Shown here: positions 50,693 to 59,951 of the stretch, piece by piece
Position numbering within the stretch: position 1 is the first letter of the stretch
Layout: each line of letters begins with the position of its first letter
Source of the DNA: Pseudomonas jinjuensis
GTDB lineage: Bacteria > Pseudomonadota > Gammaproteobacteria > Pseudomonadales > Pseudomonadaceae
Assembly: GCF_900103845.1 (NCBI RefSeq)
Contig: NZ_FNIJ01000001.1
Location: forward strand, 243,659-307,658
Direction of reading: 5' to 3'
DNA length: 64,000 bases
Notes under the pieces: generated by a model
Seen by the model: only the letters and a program-made list of their open reading frames with translations
Databases searched by the model: none
Told to the model about the DNA's origin: nothing
Translations under genes and position numbers: made by a program

Positions 50693-51115
50693 ATGGCAAT
50701 GTCGCACGACGAAATGGATCGCAGGATCGACGAGCACTTCCGCTTCGAGGCGGAAGACGACGTCGAAGGCGTACTGACGACCCTGGCGCCGGATGTCGAG
50801 CACGACATCGTCGGCAACCCCGGCGGCCCGACCCACGGTCGCGAATCGGCGCAAGCCTTCTACCAGGGCCTGTTCGGCGATCTGTCCGAGGGCCGGGTGG
50901 AAACCCTGCACCGTTATTACGGCGAGAACTTCCTGGTCGACGAGTCGCTGTGGTTCGGCAGGGCGCCGGGCCGGCCGTTTGGCGTGGAGGGCAGGGACCG
51001 GCCGCTGCAGTTCCGCCTGCTGCACGTGGTCGAGTTCGCCGGCAATGGCGAGATCCAGCGCGAGAACGTGTGGGTCGATCTCGCCGCCGTCCTCCAGCAG
51101 CTGCCGCAGGACTGA
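50693..51115 (+). CDS. SnoaL/NTF2-like fold protein
   Basis: A 140-residue protein of the cone-shaped NTF2-like superfamily: MDRRIDEHFRFEAEDDVEGVLTTLAPDVEHDIVG gives the N-terminal helices and first strand, and later strands end LLHVVEFAGNGEIQRENVWVDL. Such proteins are small hydrolases, isomerases or ligand binders; the substrate here is unknown. GGAGGG seven bases before ATG 50693 is convincing. It stops four bases before the TetR gene, so it is probably the repressor's regulated partner. Confidence 0.8.
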   Translation: MAMSHDEMDRRIDEHFRFEAEDDVEGVLTTLAPDVEHDIVGNPGGPTHGRESAQAFYQGLFGDLSEGRVETLHRYYGENFLVDESLWFGRAPGRPFGVEGRDRPLQFRLLHVVEFAGNGEIQRENVWVDLAAVLQQLPQD

Positions 51116-51119
51116 GCCC

Positions 51120-51725
51120 ATGGACGCACGCAAGAACCAGCGCCCGAACCAGAAGCGCCGGACCCGCAAGGACCTGCTGCAGGCCGCCAACCGCCTGCTC
51201 CGCGAGGGGCGCAACCCGAGCCTGGAGGAAATCGCCGAGGAGGCGATGGTTTCGCGGGCGACGGCCTACCGCTACTTCCCCGGCGTCGACGCGCTACTGC
51301 TGGAAGCCTCCCTCGATCTCGCCGTGCCCGATCCGGCGGAGCTGTTCGAGCCGCTCGCGAGCGATGATCCGGTCGCCCGTCTCGACCATCTCGAAGCGGT
51401 GTTCCACGAGATGACCCGCAGCAACGAGCCACAGTTGCGCCTGATGCTGATGAACTCGCTCAGGCCCGGCGCGGGCGGCGAGGAGGAGGGCGGTACGCCG
51501 CTGCGGCAGAACCGCCGCGGTCCGCTGATCGACGCGGCTCTCGCGCCGGCCCGCGAACAGTTCCGTCCGGAAGCGCTGGACAGGCTGCGCAGCGCCCTGG
51601 CGCTGCTCTACGGCACCGAGGCGATGCTGGTGTTCAAGGACGTCCTGCAGCTGGACGACGCCGAGGCGCGCGAGGTGACGCGCTGGGCCGCACGCGCTCT
51701 ACTGGAAGCGGCATGCAAGGGCTGA
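51120..51725 (+). CDS. TetR family transcriptional regulator
   Basis: A 201-residue regulator. The N-terminal tail is basic (MDARKNQRPNQKRRTRKDLL). The TetR helix-turn-helix is at about 33-55 (PSLEEIAEEAMVSRATAYRYFPG). The C-terminal ligand domain ends ARALLEAACKG. It is translationally close to the SnoaL-like gene and probably represses it through the palindrome at 50634. The reading frame continues far upstream in the shadow of the SnoaL gene, but ATG 51120 is where the family begins. Confidence 0.9.
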   Translation: MDARKNQRPNQKRRTRKDLLQAANRLLREGRNPSLEEIAEEAMVSRATAYRYFPGVDALLLEASLDLAVPDPAELFEPLASDDPVARLDHLEAVFHEMTRSNEPQLRLMLMNSLRPGAGGEEEGGTPLRQNRRGPLIDAALAPAREQFRPEALDRLRSALALLYGTEAMLVFKDVLQLDDAEAREVTRWAARALLEAACKG

Positions 51726-51729
51726 GCCG

Positions 51730-52224
51730 TCAGTTCGGCTGGCAGCGCTTGCCCTCGTACTCGTGCCGGTCCAGCACGTATTCGCGGCCGTTCCAGCGCT
51801 CCACCGGGAAGCAGAAGCCCGGCCCGCCGACCTCGATGTCCGGCCAGCCGCCCGCGCCTTTGGTCTTCAGGAAGCTGGGCATGCCGGTGCCGTTGGTGAT
51901 CCGCTTCCATTTGCCGTTGGCCTGCTTGCTGACGATGCTGTAGCCGGCGCCGGTATGGCCGTAGCAGTAGGTGCCGCCCTCGCTGATCACCGCTTCGGGG
52001 CGGCCGTCGCCATTGAGGTCCAGCACCTGGTCGATGCTGCCCGGCGTGTACGACGTGGTGCCGCGATCGTCGCAGCCACTGCTCCACTGCTGGCCCTTGA
52101 GAATGAACCCGGCCGCCGTGAACGCCGCGGCCTGGTCGGCCGGCGAGAGTTGTGTCGAAGCCGCCAGCGCCGCTGCCGAGGGCAGGGCGGCGCTGGCGCA
52201 GATGAGCCAGACGATCGCTTTCAT
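51730..52224 (-). CDS. Secreted protein with a calcium-loop-like DxNGDG motif
   Basis: A 164-residue protein with a Sec signal peptide (MKAIVWLICASAALPSAAALA, about 1-21). It has VLDLNGDGRPEAVISEGG (68-85), which resembles the calcium-binding loop of FG-GAP/VCBS repeats. Cysteines at 51, 87, 137 and 161 could form two disulfides. Only one repeat-like unit is present, so it is not a full propeller. GGGAGGAAAACC precedes the ATG. It is convergent with the TetR gene (4-base gap) and divergent from pcaR. Confidence 0.75.
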   Translation of the reverse strand: MKAIVWLICASAALPSAAALAASTQLSPADQAAAFTAAGFILKGQQWSSGCDDRGTTSYTPGSIDQVLDLNGDGRPEAVISEGGTYCYGHTGAGYSIVSKQANGKWKRITNGTGMPSFLKTKGAGGWPDIEVGGPGFCFPVERWNGREYVLDRHEYEGKRCQPN

Positions 52225-52298
52225 CAGGTTTTCCTCCCCGTTCCCTCATGCAGTAAAGCCCAGTCTTGGGCGCCTTCGTTGCGCCAGCAGGTGGATTG

Positions 52299-52332
52299 CG
52301 ATAATCGCCCAATGTGTCGATAATCGCCCAAT
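52299..52332 (+). promoter_or_regulatory. Tandem 15-bp repeat, candidate PcaR operator
   Basis: CGATAATCGCCCAAT occurs at 52299-52313 and again at 52318-52332, a 19-base period that puts both copies on nearly the same DNA face. Each contains the CGATAATCG palindrome. It ends 29 bases before the pcaR start, consistent with autorepression. Confidence 0.65.
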
Positions 52333-52361
52333 CTCTCCGCCCGCCTGCGAGGAATCCCTGC

Positions 52362-53204
52362 ATGACCGACGAACCCCGTGTCAGCCCGCCGCCACTGGCG
52401 CCGCCCATCGTCGCCTCGCCGGCCAAGCGCATCGAAGCCTTCACCGGCGACCCCAACTTCATGACTTCCCTGGCCCGCGGCCTGGCGGTGATTCACGCCT
52501 TCCAGGAGCGCAAGCGCCACCTGACCATCGCCCAGATCAGCCACCGCACCGAGATTCCCCGCGCGGCGGTGCGCCGCTGCCTGCACACGCTGATCAAGCT
52601 GGGCTACGTCACCACCGACGGGCGCACCTATTCGCTGCTGCCGAAGGTGCTGACCCTGGGCCACGCCTACCTGTCGTCGACGCCGCTGGCGGTCACCGCG
52701 CAGCCGATCCTCGACCGCCTCAGCGAGCAGCTGCGCGAGGCCTGCTCGATGGCGACCCTGGAAGGCGACGAGATTCTCTACATCGCCCGCTCGGCCACGC
52801 CGCAGCGCCTGATTTCCGTGGACCTCAGCGTCGGCAGCCGGCTGCCGGCGTACTGCACGTCGATGGGACGGATCCTGCTCGCCGCGCTGGACGACGCGGC
52901 CCTCGACGAATATCTGGAGCATGCCGAGCTGCAGGTGAAGACCAGCCGCACCCTGCACACCCCCGAGGCGCTGCGCGCCAATATCGAGGAAGTGCGCCGC
53001 CAGGGCTGGGTGATCGTCGACCAGGAACTGGAGGTTGGATTGCGCTCACTGGCCGTGCCGCTGAAGGATTCCGCCGGCCAGGTGCTCGCGGCGCTGAATG
53101 TCGGCACCCACGTCGGGCGGGTGTCGCGGCAGGAGCTGGAGACGCGTTTCCTGCCGGTGTTGTTGGAAGCGAGCAGGGAGCTGAGCACCCGCCTGTTCCA
53201 TTGA
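52362..53204 (+). CDS. pcaR: IclR-family regulator PcaR
   Basis: A 280-residue regulator closely resembling Pseudomonas PcaR, which activates beta-ketoadipate pathway genes in response to beta-ketoadipate. Shared segments include FMTSLARGLAVIHAFQERK, the winged helix at about 54-82 (LTIAQISHRTEIPRAAVRRC), TYSLLPKVLTLGHAYLSS and LPAYCTSMGRILLAAL. The first 28 residues are proline-rich and variable. GAGGAA upstream of ATG 52362 sets the start. No pca structural gene is nearby in this window. Confidence 0.82.
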   Translation: MTDEPRVSPPPLAPPIVASPAKRIEAFTGDPNFMTSLARGLAVIHAFQERKRHLTIAQISHRTEIPRAAVRRCLHTLIKLGYVTTDGRTYSLLPKVLTLGHAYLSSTPLAVTAQPILDRLSEQLREACSMATLEGDEILYIARSATPQRLISVDLSVGSRLPAYCTSMGRILLAALDDAALDEYLEHAELQVKTSRTLHTPEALRANIEEVRRQGWVIVDQELEVGLRSLAVPLKDSAGQVLAALNVGTHVGRVSRQELETRFLPVLLEASRELSTRLFH

Positions 53205-53246
53205 CGCTCGCGGATAACCGGAAAAAATCCATCCGCGGGACAAGTG

Positions 53247-53332
53247 CGTAGGGTGGATCGCGCTCCATCGATCCACCACGGCCGCGCGGGCGGCCCCGCA
53301 ATGGTGGATGGAAGAGCGCCATCCACCCTACG
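53247..53332. repeat. 86-bp foldback element, copy 2 (inverted relative to copy 1)
   Basis: CGTAGGGTGGAT / ATCCACCCTACG ends identical to those at 30998-31083. The reverse complement of this copy aligns with copy 1 along its whole length with about nine in ten positions equal by eye. It lies between convergent pcaR and LysR genes. Confidence 0.85.
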
Positions 53333-53363
53333 TTTCGTTGACCTGCTGTATTCCCATTTCGGC

Positions 53364-54290
53364 TTACACCTGTGCCTCCCGCGCCTCGCGCGCTGCGATC
53401 TGCTGGCACAGCTCGATGATCTGCTCGCGCATCCAGCGGTTGGCCGGGTCGCGGTCGGTGCTTTCGTGCCAGTAGAGGTGGGTTTCCAGGCGCGGAACGT
53501 CCTTTATCGGCAGGTCGGTGTAGTGCAGGTTGTGCTGGCGGGCGAAGCGTTCCGGGACGGTCATCGCCATGTCGGTCTGCTGCACCACCATCGACGCCAT
53601 CAGGTAGTGCTGCGAGCGCAGCGCGACCTTGCGTTGCAGGCCCATCTTGCCCAGCGCCAGGTCGGCATAGCCGAGCCCGCTGCGGCGGCTGGAGATGTTG
53701 ATGTGGGCGAGCGACATGTACTCGTCGAGGGTCAGCTTCGGCTTGGCCAGCGGATGGCCGGGACGCATGGCGCAGACGTAGCGGTCTTCCAGCAGCTTGA
53801 CGTGGCGCACTTGCGGGTCGGTGTTCACGGGCGCGTCGACGGCGAAGTCCAGGCGCCCGGCGGCCAGTTCGGTGGTCATTTCCCGGCGCTTGGCGAGGAA
53901 GCTCTCGATGTGCACGTTCGGCGCCTGGCGGCGCAGGCGCTGGAACAGCGGCGGCAGGATTACTTCCTCGGTGAGGTCGGTCATGCTGATGCGGTAGGTC
54001 TTGTTCGCCTGCGCCGGGCTGAAGGTGCGACTTTCCTGCACCGACACGCGCAGCTGCTGCAGGGCGCTGCGCACCGGGCCGATGATGTTCTGCGCCATCG
54101 GCGTCGGCACCATGCCCTGCGCGGTGCGCACGAACAGCGGGTCGTTGAAGGTCTCGCGCAGGCGGGCGAGGGCGTTGGAGACGGCGGGCTGAGTGATGCC
54201 GACGATCTGTCCGGCGCGGGTCAGGTTGGCTTCGGTATAGATGGCGTCGAAGACGATGAACAGATTCAGGTCGACCTTGTTCAGGTTCAT
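53364..54290 (-). CDS. LysR family transcriptional regulator
   Basis: A 308-residue regulator with the LysR winged helix at 5-64 (LNLFIVFDAIYTEANLTRAGQIVGITQPAVSNALARLRE) and a periplasmic-binding-like effector domain. It is of the NodD/PA1630-like type. It is divergent from an acyl-CoA dehydrogenase gene across 163 bases, the classic arrangement for a LysR activator of its neighbour. I recall the same pair as PA1630-PA1631 in P. aeruginosa, elsewhere on the chromosome. Confidence 0.9.
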   Translation of the reverse strand: MNLNKVDLNLFIVFDAIYTEANLTRAGQIVGITQPAVSNALARLRETFNDPLFVRTAQGMVPTPMAQNIIGPVRSALQQLRVSVQESRTFSPAQANKTYRISMTDLTEEVILPPLFQRLRRQAPNVHIESFLAKRREMTTELAAGRLDFAVDAPVNTDPQVRHVKLLEDRYVCAMRPGHPLAKPKLTLDEYMSLAHINISSRRSGLGYADLALGKMGLQRKVALRSQHYLMASMVVQQTDMAMTVPERFARQHNLHYTDLPIKDVPRLETHLYWHESTDRDPANRWMREQIIELCQQIAAREAREAQV

Positions 54291-54453
54291 TGCACGTGGC
54301 TCCGTTTGTACTTCTTGTGGGCCGCATCATACCCGCATGTATCGGGAGATATATATGGATCATGAATGTTGATGGACGTCGATAATAGGTTAGGTAAATT
54401 CGAAGTCCTGTTCTAGCCTCTTACCCAACCCATCCGCCAGAAGGTAGCCATTC

Positions 54454-55662
<1,209 letters not shown>

Positions 55663-55675
55663 TCGTCTGTACGGA

Positions 55676-55740
55676 CCGTAGGGCGGGTGAAACCCGACAG
55701 GTTCCTCGCTCCGGAGTGGCGGGTTGCACCCGCCCTACGG
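55676..55740. repeat. 65-bp foldback element (CCGTAGGGCGGGTG ends)
   Basis: CCGTAGGGCGGGTG / CACCCGCCCTACGG are perfect 14-bp inverted ends, with AACCCG / CGGGTT inside. It sits 13 bases from the end of each of two convergent genes. Confidence 0.88.
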
Positions 55741-55753
55741 CTTTTCGGCGAAG

Positions 55754-56791
55754 TCAGGTGCGTTCCCTGTTGTTGCCGGTAGCGCGCTTCTCGTCGCTGA
55801 CGATGCGCAGCGCCTCTTCCCCGCTGGGGCGGGTCTTCAGCAGCGACAGCAGGATGCCGCCGGCCAGCAGGCCGAAGGTCACGCCCAGCGACAGCACCGC
55901 CGGGAACTTGCCGATGAAGCCGTGCAGGAAGATCTTCGCGCCGATGAACACCAGCACCAGCGCCAGGGCGTACTTCAGGTAGACAAAGCGGTGGATCATC
56001 GCCGCCAGCGAGAAGTACAGGGCGCGCAGGCCGAGGATGGCGAAGATGTTCGAGGTGTAGACGATGAACGGTTCGCGGGTGATGGCGAAGATCGCCGGCA
56101 CGCTGTCCACGGCGAACACCAGGTCGGCCAGTTCGATCAGTACCAGCGCGAGGAACAGCGGCGTGGCGTACAGCACCAGCTTGCCGCCGGCGTCCGGCAG
56201 GCGCACCAGGAAATGGTGCCCGTGCAGTTGCGGCGTCACCCGCATGTGCCGGCGCAGGAAGCCGATCACCCGGTTGTGCTCCAGGTCCGGCCCCTCGTCG
56301 TGCCGCACGAAGAGCATCTTCACCCCGCTGAACAGCAGGAAGGCGCCGAACAGGTACATCACCCATTCGAACTCCGCCACCAGCTTGGCACCGAGGCCGA
56401 TCATGATGCCGCGCAGGACGATGGCGCCGAGGATGCCCCAGAACAGCACCTGGTGCTGGTAGCGGCGGGGGATGCCGAAGAAGCCGAAGATCATCGCCAT
56501 GACGAACACGTTGTCCATCGACAGCGACTGTTCGACCAGGAAGCCGGTGTAGTACTCCACCGCCCGCTCCGCGCCGAACTCGTGCCAGACCCAGCCGCCG
56601 AACGCCAGCCCGCAGGTGAAGTAGCCGGCGTAGAGCAGCAGGCTCTCGCGCACGCCGATCTCGTGGTGGTCGCGTTGCAGGACGCCGAGGTCGAGCACCA
56701 GCAGGAACACGACGATGGCGAGGAAGGCCAGCCAGAACCAGCCGGGCGTGCCAAGGAATGGAGTGGTGAGGAATGAATGCAGTGCGGTCAT
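55754..56791 (-). CDS. TerC/Alx family membrane protein
   Basis: A 345-residue inner-membrane protein of about nine helices. The family acidic motifs are QSLSMDNVFVMAMIFGFFGIP and LIELADLVFAVDSVPAIFAIT. Alx in E. coli is tied to manganese export and alkaline pH; TerC was first linked to tellurite resistance and more recently to metal loading of secreted enzymes. The ribosome site AAGGGG lies inside a strong leader stem (see the leader entry). It is convergent with the acyl-CoA dehydrogenase gene. Confidence 0.9.
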   Translation of the reverse strand: MTALHSFLTTPFLGTPGWFWLAFLAIVVFLLVLDLGVLQRDHHEIGVRESLLLYAGYFTCGLAFGGWVWHEFGAERAVEYYTGFLVEQSLSMDNVFVMAMIFGFFGIPRRYQHQVLFWGILGAIVLRGIMIGLGAKLVAEFEWVMYLFGAFLLFSGVKMLFVRHDEGPDLEHNRVIGFLRRHMRVTPQLHGHHFLVRLPDAGGKLVLYATPLFLALVLIELADLVFAVDSVPAIFAITREPFIVYTSNIFAILGLRALYFSLAAMIHRFVYLKYALALVLVFIGAKIFLHGFIGKFPAVLSLGVTFGLLAGGILLSLLKTRPSGEEALRIVSDEKRATGNNRERT

Positions 56792-56868
56792 TTAGGGCCC
56801 CTTGCTGCTTGTCGGTTGTCGGAAAGTGACTCCGACATGGCGGTCAAGGCAGACCGTCAGAGGGGCCC
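56792..56868 (-). promoter_or_regulatory. Structured terC leader RNA that buries the Shine-Dalgarno
   Basis: On the minus strand GGGCCCCT (56868-56861) pairs with AGGGGCCC (56802-56795) in an 8-bp GC-rich stem that contains most of the AAGGGG ribosome site (56803-56798), six bases before the start codon. Between the arms are two hairpins: CGGTC-TGCCTT-GACCG (56856-56841) and GTCGGA-GTCACTT-TCCGAC (56836-56818). The whole is a three-way junction. The conserved loop sequences of the yybP-ykoY riboswitch are not seen. The rest of the gap (56869-57214) holds no gene I can support. Confidence 0.6.
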
Positions 56869-57214
56869 GGCGTCACTCCCGGAAAGGTAAGCATGGCACG
56901 TGGCATGGGCAAGGAGAGGGGAGTAACAGAATCCTACAGGCGCCGCCCAGGCTCTCATGACTCGCTGTGTAGGTCATTTCTGGTCGGTTTGTAATAGCTA
57001 TCTGCATCTGCAGATTAGTCTGACAGGCGAGTCAGATTCGGCTGAGTCCATTTCCTATCCGTTATTCCTAGGATCGTCGTCATCAGGGTCTGGCGAGCGG
57101 CGACCGTGCTTCCGGGATTTTCGCGGAACCGCCCCGCCTCACGACGGCGATCCTTCGCCGGCTCCCCCTTCCGCTGCGAGCGGTCGAGCACGTCCGCCCA
57201 AATGGTGAATCGCG

Positions 57215-58189
57215 ATGAAGCAGAACAAGCTGTGGGCCGCCGTGCTGGTCGGCTGCCTGACCCTGGCCGGTTGCAAGGAGGCGACTTCGAATCCCGCCAC
57301 TGCGGCTACCGCGCCTGAACCGCCGGTGCAGCGCAACCTGATCGGCGTGCCGGCCCTGCCGGTCATCCAGGATGCGGTGCTTTCCCTGTCGCCGACCTTC
57401 GCCGGCAAGCGCAACGTGGCGGTGATGGGGCAGCTCTGCGCCCTGGCTCGCGGGGAGACCGACCAGGCGCGGGTGAATGAATTCCTCCGCGGGCAGGGCA
57501 TCGATGCCGCGAAGGTGCCGCTGCAGGGTGACCCGCTTTCGCTGCTGGTGAATGACGACCGCTCCGGACAGACCACGGCCTGTGCCGCCTACCTGGCGAC
57601 GAGCGTGCTGACCGAGGTGGATGCCGGCGAATTCATGCGTTCGGTCCAGGTCCCGCTGCAGGAAGAGGCGAAACCCGTGCAGCCGGCGCCGCGCACGACG
57701 AAGAAGGACGGGAAGCCGAAGGAACAGCCGGCGCTGGCAGCACAGCCGAAGACCCGCACGGTGCTGCAGGTGGACGATGCGCTGCTGGCCGAGGTCCTGC
57801 CGATCAAGCTCGCCGAGGCGCGCGCCGATGCGGATGTGTTCGCGCTGATCGCGGCGGAACTCCAGCGTCGCCCGGGGCTGTCGGTCCCGGAATACCGGGA
57901 TGAGGCGAGGCAGCTGTTCTCGCGCCTGGCGCCGGTCTATCTGGAGCGCATCAAGACTTCCCTGCCGCCGGCGAACACGACCTACAAGCTGGTCCGTCTG
58001 GATACCGACGCCTTCGTCTTCACCAATTCCCGCGGCAGCCGTTTCGAATACACCAGCGATGGCCTGCGGCTGTGGCAGAACGGCATTCTCTGGTATGGCG
58101 AAGGGCAGTTGCTGGGGCAGGAGTACCAGCTGCAGGCGATGTACTTCCCGGAAGCGGTGAACGGCCTGCTGGCGCCGCTGAAGCAGTAG
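57215..58189 (+). CDS. Lipoprotein of unknown function
   Basis: A 324-residue lipoprotein: signal peptide MKQNKLWAAVLVGCLTLAGC with Cys20 in the LAGC lipobox. A disordered Ala/Thr/Pro linker follows (22-37), then a mostly helical domain with a Lys/Pro-rich break (about 149-180), and a C-terminal beta-rich part (TYKLVRLDTDAFVFTNSRGSRFEYTSDGLRLW). No family is recognised. Residue 21 is Lys, which does not signal inner-membrane retention. The ribosome site is weak. Confidence 0.75.
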   Translation: MKQNKLWAAVLVGCLTLAGCKEATSNPATAATAPEPPVQRNLIGVPALPVIQDAVLSLSPTFAGKRNVAVMGQLCALARGETDQARVNEFLRGQGIDAAKVPLQGDPLSLLVNDDRSGQTTACAAYLATSVLTEVDAGEFMRSVQVPLQEEAKPVQPAPRTTKKDGKPKEQPALAAQPKTRTVLQVDDALLAEVLPIKLAEARADADVFALIAAELQRRPGLSVPEYRDEARQLFSRLAPVYLERIKTSLPPANTTYKLVRLDTDAFVFTNSRGSRFEYTSDGLRLWQNGILWYGEGQLLGQEYQLQAMYFPEAVNGLLAPLKQ

Positions 58190-58228
58190 CGGCGGGTTCG
58201 CTCCCGCAAGGCACGGAGGGCGCCCAGA

Positions 58229-58251
58229 CGTAGGGCAATGAAATTCCTACG
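58229..58251. repeat. Mini-foldback with CGTAGG ends
   Basis: CGTAGG (58229-58234) and CCTACG (58246-58251) enclose 11 bases, with GACGT/ACGTC flanking. It lies beside the REPIN doublet that follows. Confidence 0.5.
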
Positions 58252-58269
58252 ACGTCCAGGCGCCAACCC

Positions 58270-58347
58270 GTAGGAGCGAGCTTGCTCGCGAACGGAGTAA
58301 CCGGGGAATTCCTCGGTAGGGCGGTTCGCGAGCAAGCTCGCTCCTAC
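58270..58347. repeat. REPIN doublet (GTAGGAGCGAGCTTGCTCGC family), inward
   Basis: A 24-bp motif GTAGGAGCGAGC... at 58270-58293 recurs as its exact reverse complement at 58324-58347, with a 30-base spacer. Each arm contains the palindrome GCGAGC-TT-GCTCGC. It lies in a convergent gap. Confidence 0.9.
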
Positions 58348-58384
58348 GAAAAGCAAACTCGCGAACGAATCGCCGCGCTGGCCT

Positions 58385-59197
58385 TCAGGCCAGCTTCAGC
58401 CAGATCGGCGCGTGGTCGGAGGGCTTTTCCATGCTGCGGATGTCGTAGTCCACGCCCGCCTCGACGATCCGCTCGCGGATGCCGTGGGAGGCCAGGATCA
58501 CGTCGATGCGCAGGCCGCGCTTGGGCTGGTCCTCGAAGCCGCGGCTGCGGTAGTCGAACCAGCTGAAGCGGTCGCTCACCTCGGGGTTGAGCAGGCGGAA
58601 GCTGTCCACCAGTCCCCATTCCTTCAGGCGTGCCAGCCATTCGCGCTCTTCCGGCAGGAAGCTGCACTTGCCGGCCTTCAGCCAGCGCTTGCGGTTCTCG
58701 TCGCCGATGCCGATGTCGCAGTCTTCCGGCGAGATGTTGATGTCGCCCATCACCACCAGCGGCTGCGAGGGGGCGAAGCTGGTTTCCAGCAGCGTCTGCA
58801 GGTCGGCGTAGAAGCGCTGCTTGGCCGGGAATTTCACCGGGTGGTCGCGGTTCTCGCCCTGCGGGAAGTAGCCGTTCATCACGGTGATCGGCTGGCCGCT
58901 GGCGTCGAGGAAGGTGCCCCAGATGAAGCGCCGCTGGGAATCCTCGCCGTCGCCGGGGAAGCCGCGCTGCAGGTCGACGGGCTGCTGGCGGGAGAGCAGC
59001 GCGACGCCGTAGTGGCCCTTCTGTCCGTGGTAGTGCACGTGGTAGCCCAGCGCCTCGATCTCCTCGCGGGGGAACTGGTCGTCGGCGACCTTGGTTTCCT
59101 GGAGGCCGATCACGTCCGGCTGGTGGCGCTCGATGACGGCCTGGAGCTGGTGGGGCCTGGCACGCAAGCCATTGATATTGAAGGAAACGATTTTCAT
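58385..59197 (-). CDS. xthA: Exodeoxyribonuclease III
   Basis: A 270-residue AP endonuclease/3'-exonuclease of the EEP fold acting in base-excision repair. Motifs include [14 protein letters not shown], the metal-binding Glu in [16 protein letters not shown], the catalytic [14 protein letters not shown] and C-terminal RIDVILAS and [11 protein letters not shown]. The length and motifs are complete. It is divergent from the GNAT gene with 106 bases between. Confidence 0.95.
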   Translation of the reverse strand: MKIVSFNINGLRARPHQLQAVIERHQPDVIGLQETKVADDQFPREEIEALGYHVHYHGQKGHYGVALLSRQQPVDLQRGFPGDGEDSQRRFIWGTFLDASGQPITVMNGYFPQGENRDHPVKFPAKQRFYADLQTLLETSFAPSQPLVVMGDINISPEDCDIGIGDENRKRWLKAGKCSFLPEEREWLARLKEWGLVDSFRLLNPEVSDRFSWFDYRSRGFEDQPKRGLRIDVILASHGIRERIVEAGVDYDIRSMEKPSDHAPIWLKLA

Positions 59198-59303
59198 GCG
59201 AGGCGTCCTGGCAAAAGCCTGATGCTAGCCCATGCCTGGCTTTCCTGGCGACCCCGGGCTAGTGTTCGGAGCTGGGAAAATAACCAGAACAAGAGTCGTC
59301 CCC

Positions 59304-59951
59304 ATGCCCGAGACCAGCGCCGAAGTCCACCTGCTCGACAGCTCCTACGTCCGTGAAATCCGCTCGCTGCTGTACCACGCCTATCGCCATGAACCGACCT
59401 TCGCCTATCTCTTCGAGTCCGACCGCCCGGGGTTCGACCAGCGGGTGCGCGCCACGGTGCGCGAACTGGTCAACCAGCATTTCGCCGAGGAACTGCCGGC
59501 CATCGGCCTGACCATCGAGGACCGCCTGGTGGCGGTGGCGCTGATCGCGCCGCCGCAGCGCCGCCTGGACATCACCGAGAGCTGGTCGTGGCGCATGCGC
59601 ATGCTGCTCACCACCGGCTTCCGCTGTACGCGCCGCTACCTCGACTACCACGCCGCGGTGCTCGGCTGCCTGCCGCCCGGTCCCTATCACGTGCTGCCGC
59701 TGCTCGGCGTGCATCCGGAGTTCCAGGGCAGGAAGCTCGGCGAGCGCCTGCTCGATGCGCTGCACGCCTGGTGCGCCGAGGACGGCGGTTCGCAGGGGCT
59801 GGTGCTGGATACCGGCAACAGCCGCTACCTGGACTTCTACCAGCGGCACGGCTACCGGGAACTTGGCGAGGTGGCCCTCGGGCCGATCCGCGAGCACGTG
59901 CTGTTCCACCCCAACCCGCAGCCGGAGAGCCGGCTCTCCATGCCGGGCTAG
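59304..59951 (+). CDS. GNAT family N-acetyltransferase
   Basis: A 215-residue acetyltransferase. The acetyl-CoA pyrophosphate-binding motif is in LLGVHPEFQGRKLGERLL (QGRKLG), and the C-terminal core is LDTGNSRYLDFYQRHGYRELGEVAL. A long N-terminal helical part (MPETSAEVHLLD...) precedes it. The substrate is unknown. The start at 59304 removes a 24-residue extension read from non-coding DNA. Its last four bases overlap the convergent GNAT-C39 gene. Confidence 0.85.
   Translation: MPETSAEVHLLDSSYVREIRSLLYHAYRHEPTFAYLFESDRPGFDQRVRATVRELVNQHFAEELPAIGLTIEDRLVAVALIAPPQRRLDITESWSWRMRMLLTTGFRCTRRYLDYHAAVLGCLPPGPYHVLPLLGVHPEFQGRKLGERLLDALHAWCAEDGGSQGLVLDTGNSRYLDFYQRHGYRELGEVALGPIREHVLFHPNPQPESRLSMPG

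Noticed and set aside
56792-57000. yybP-ykoY manganese riboswitch upstream of terC
   Set aside because: I looked for the conserved GGGGAGUAG-type and GAGACC loop motifs on the terC strand and found neither. A GGGGAGTAA sequence occurs only on the other strand, not facing a nearby gene.
57090-57214. Start of the lipoprotein gene further upstream
   Set aside because: The signal peptide and lipobox place the start at 57215; upstream in-frame sequence does not encode a plausible extension.
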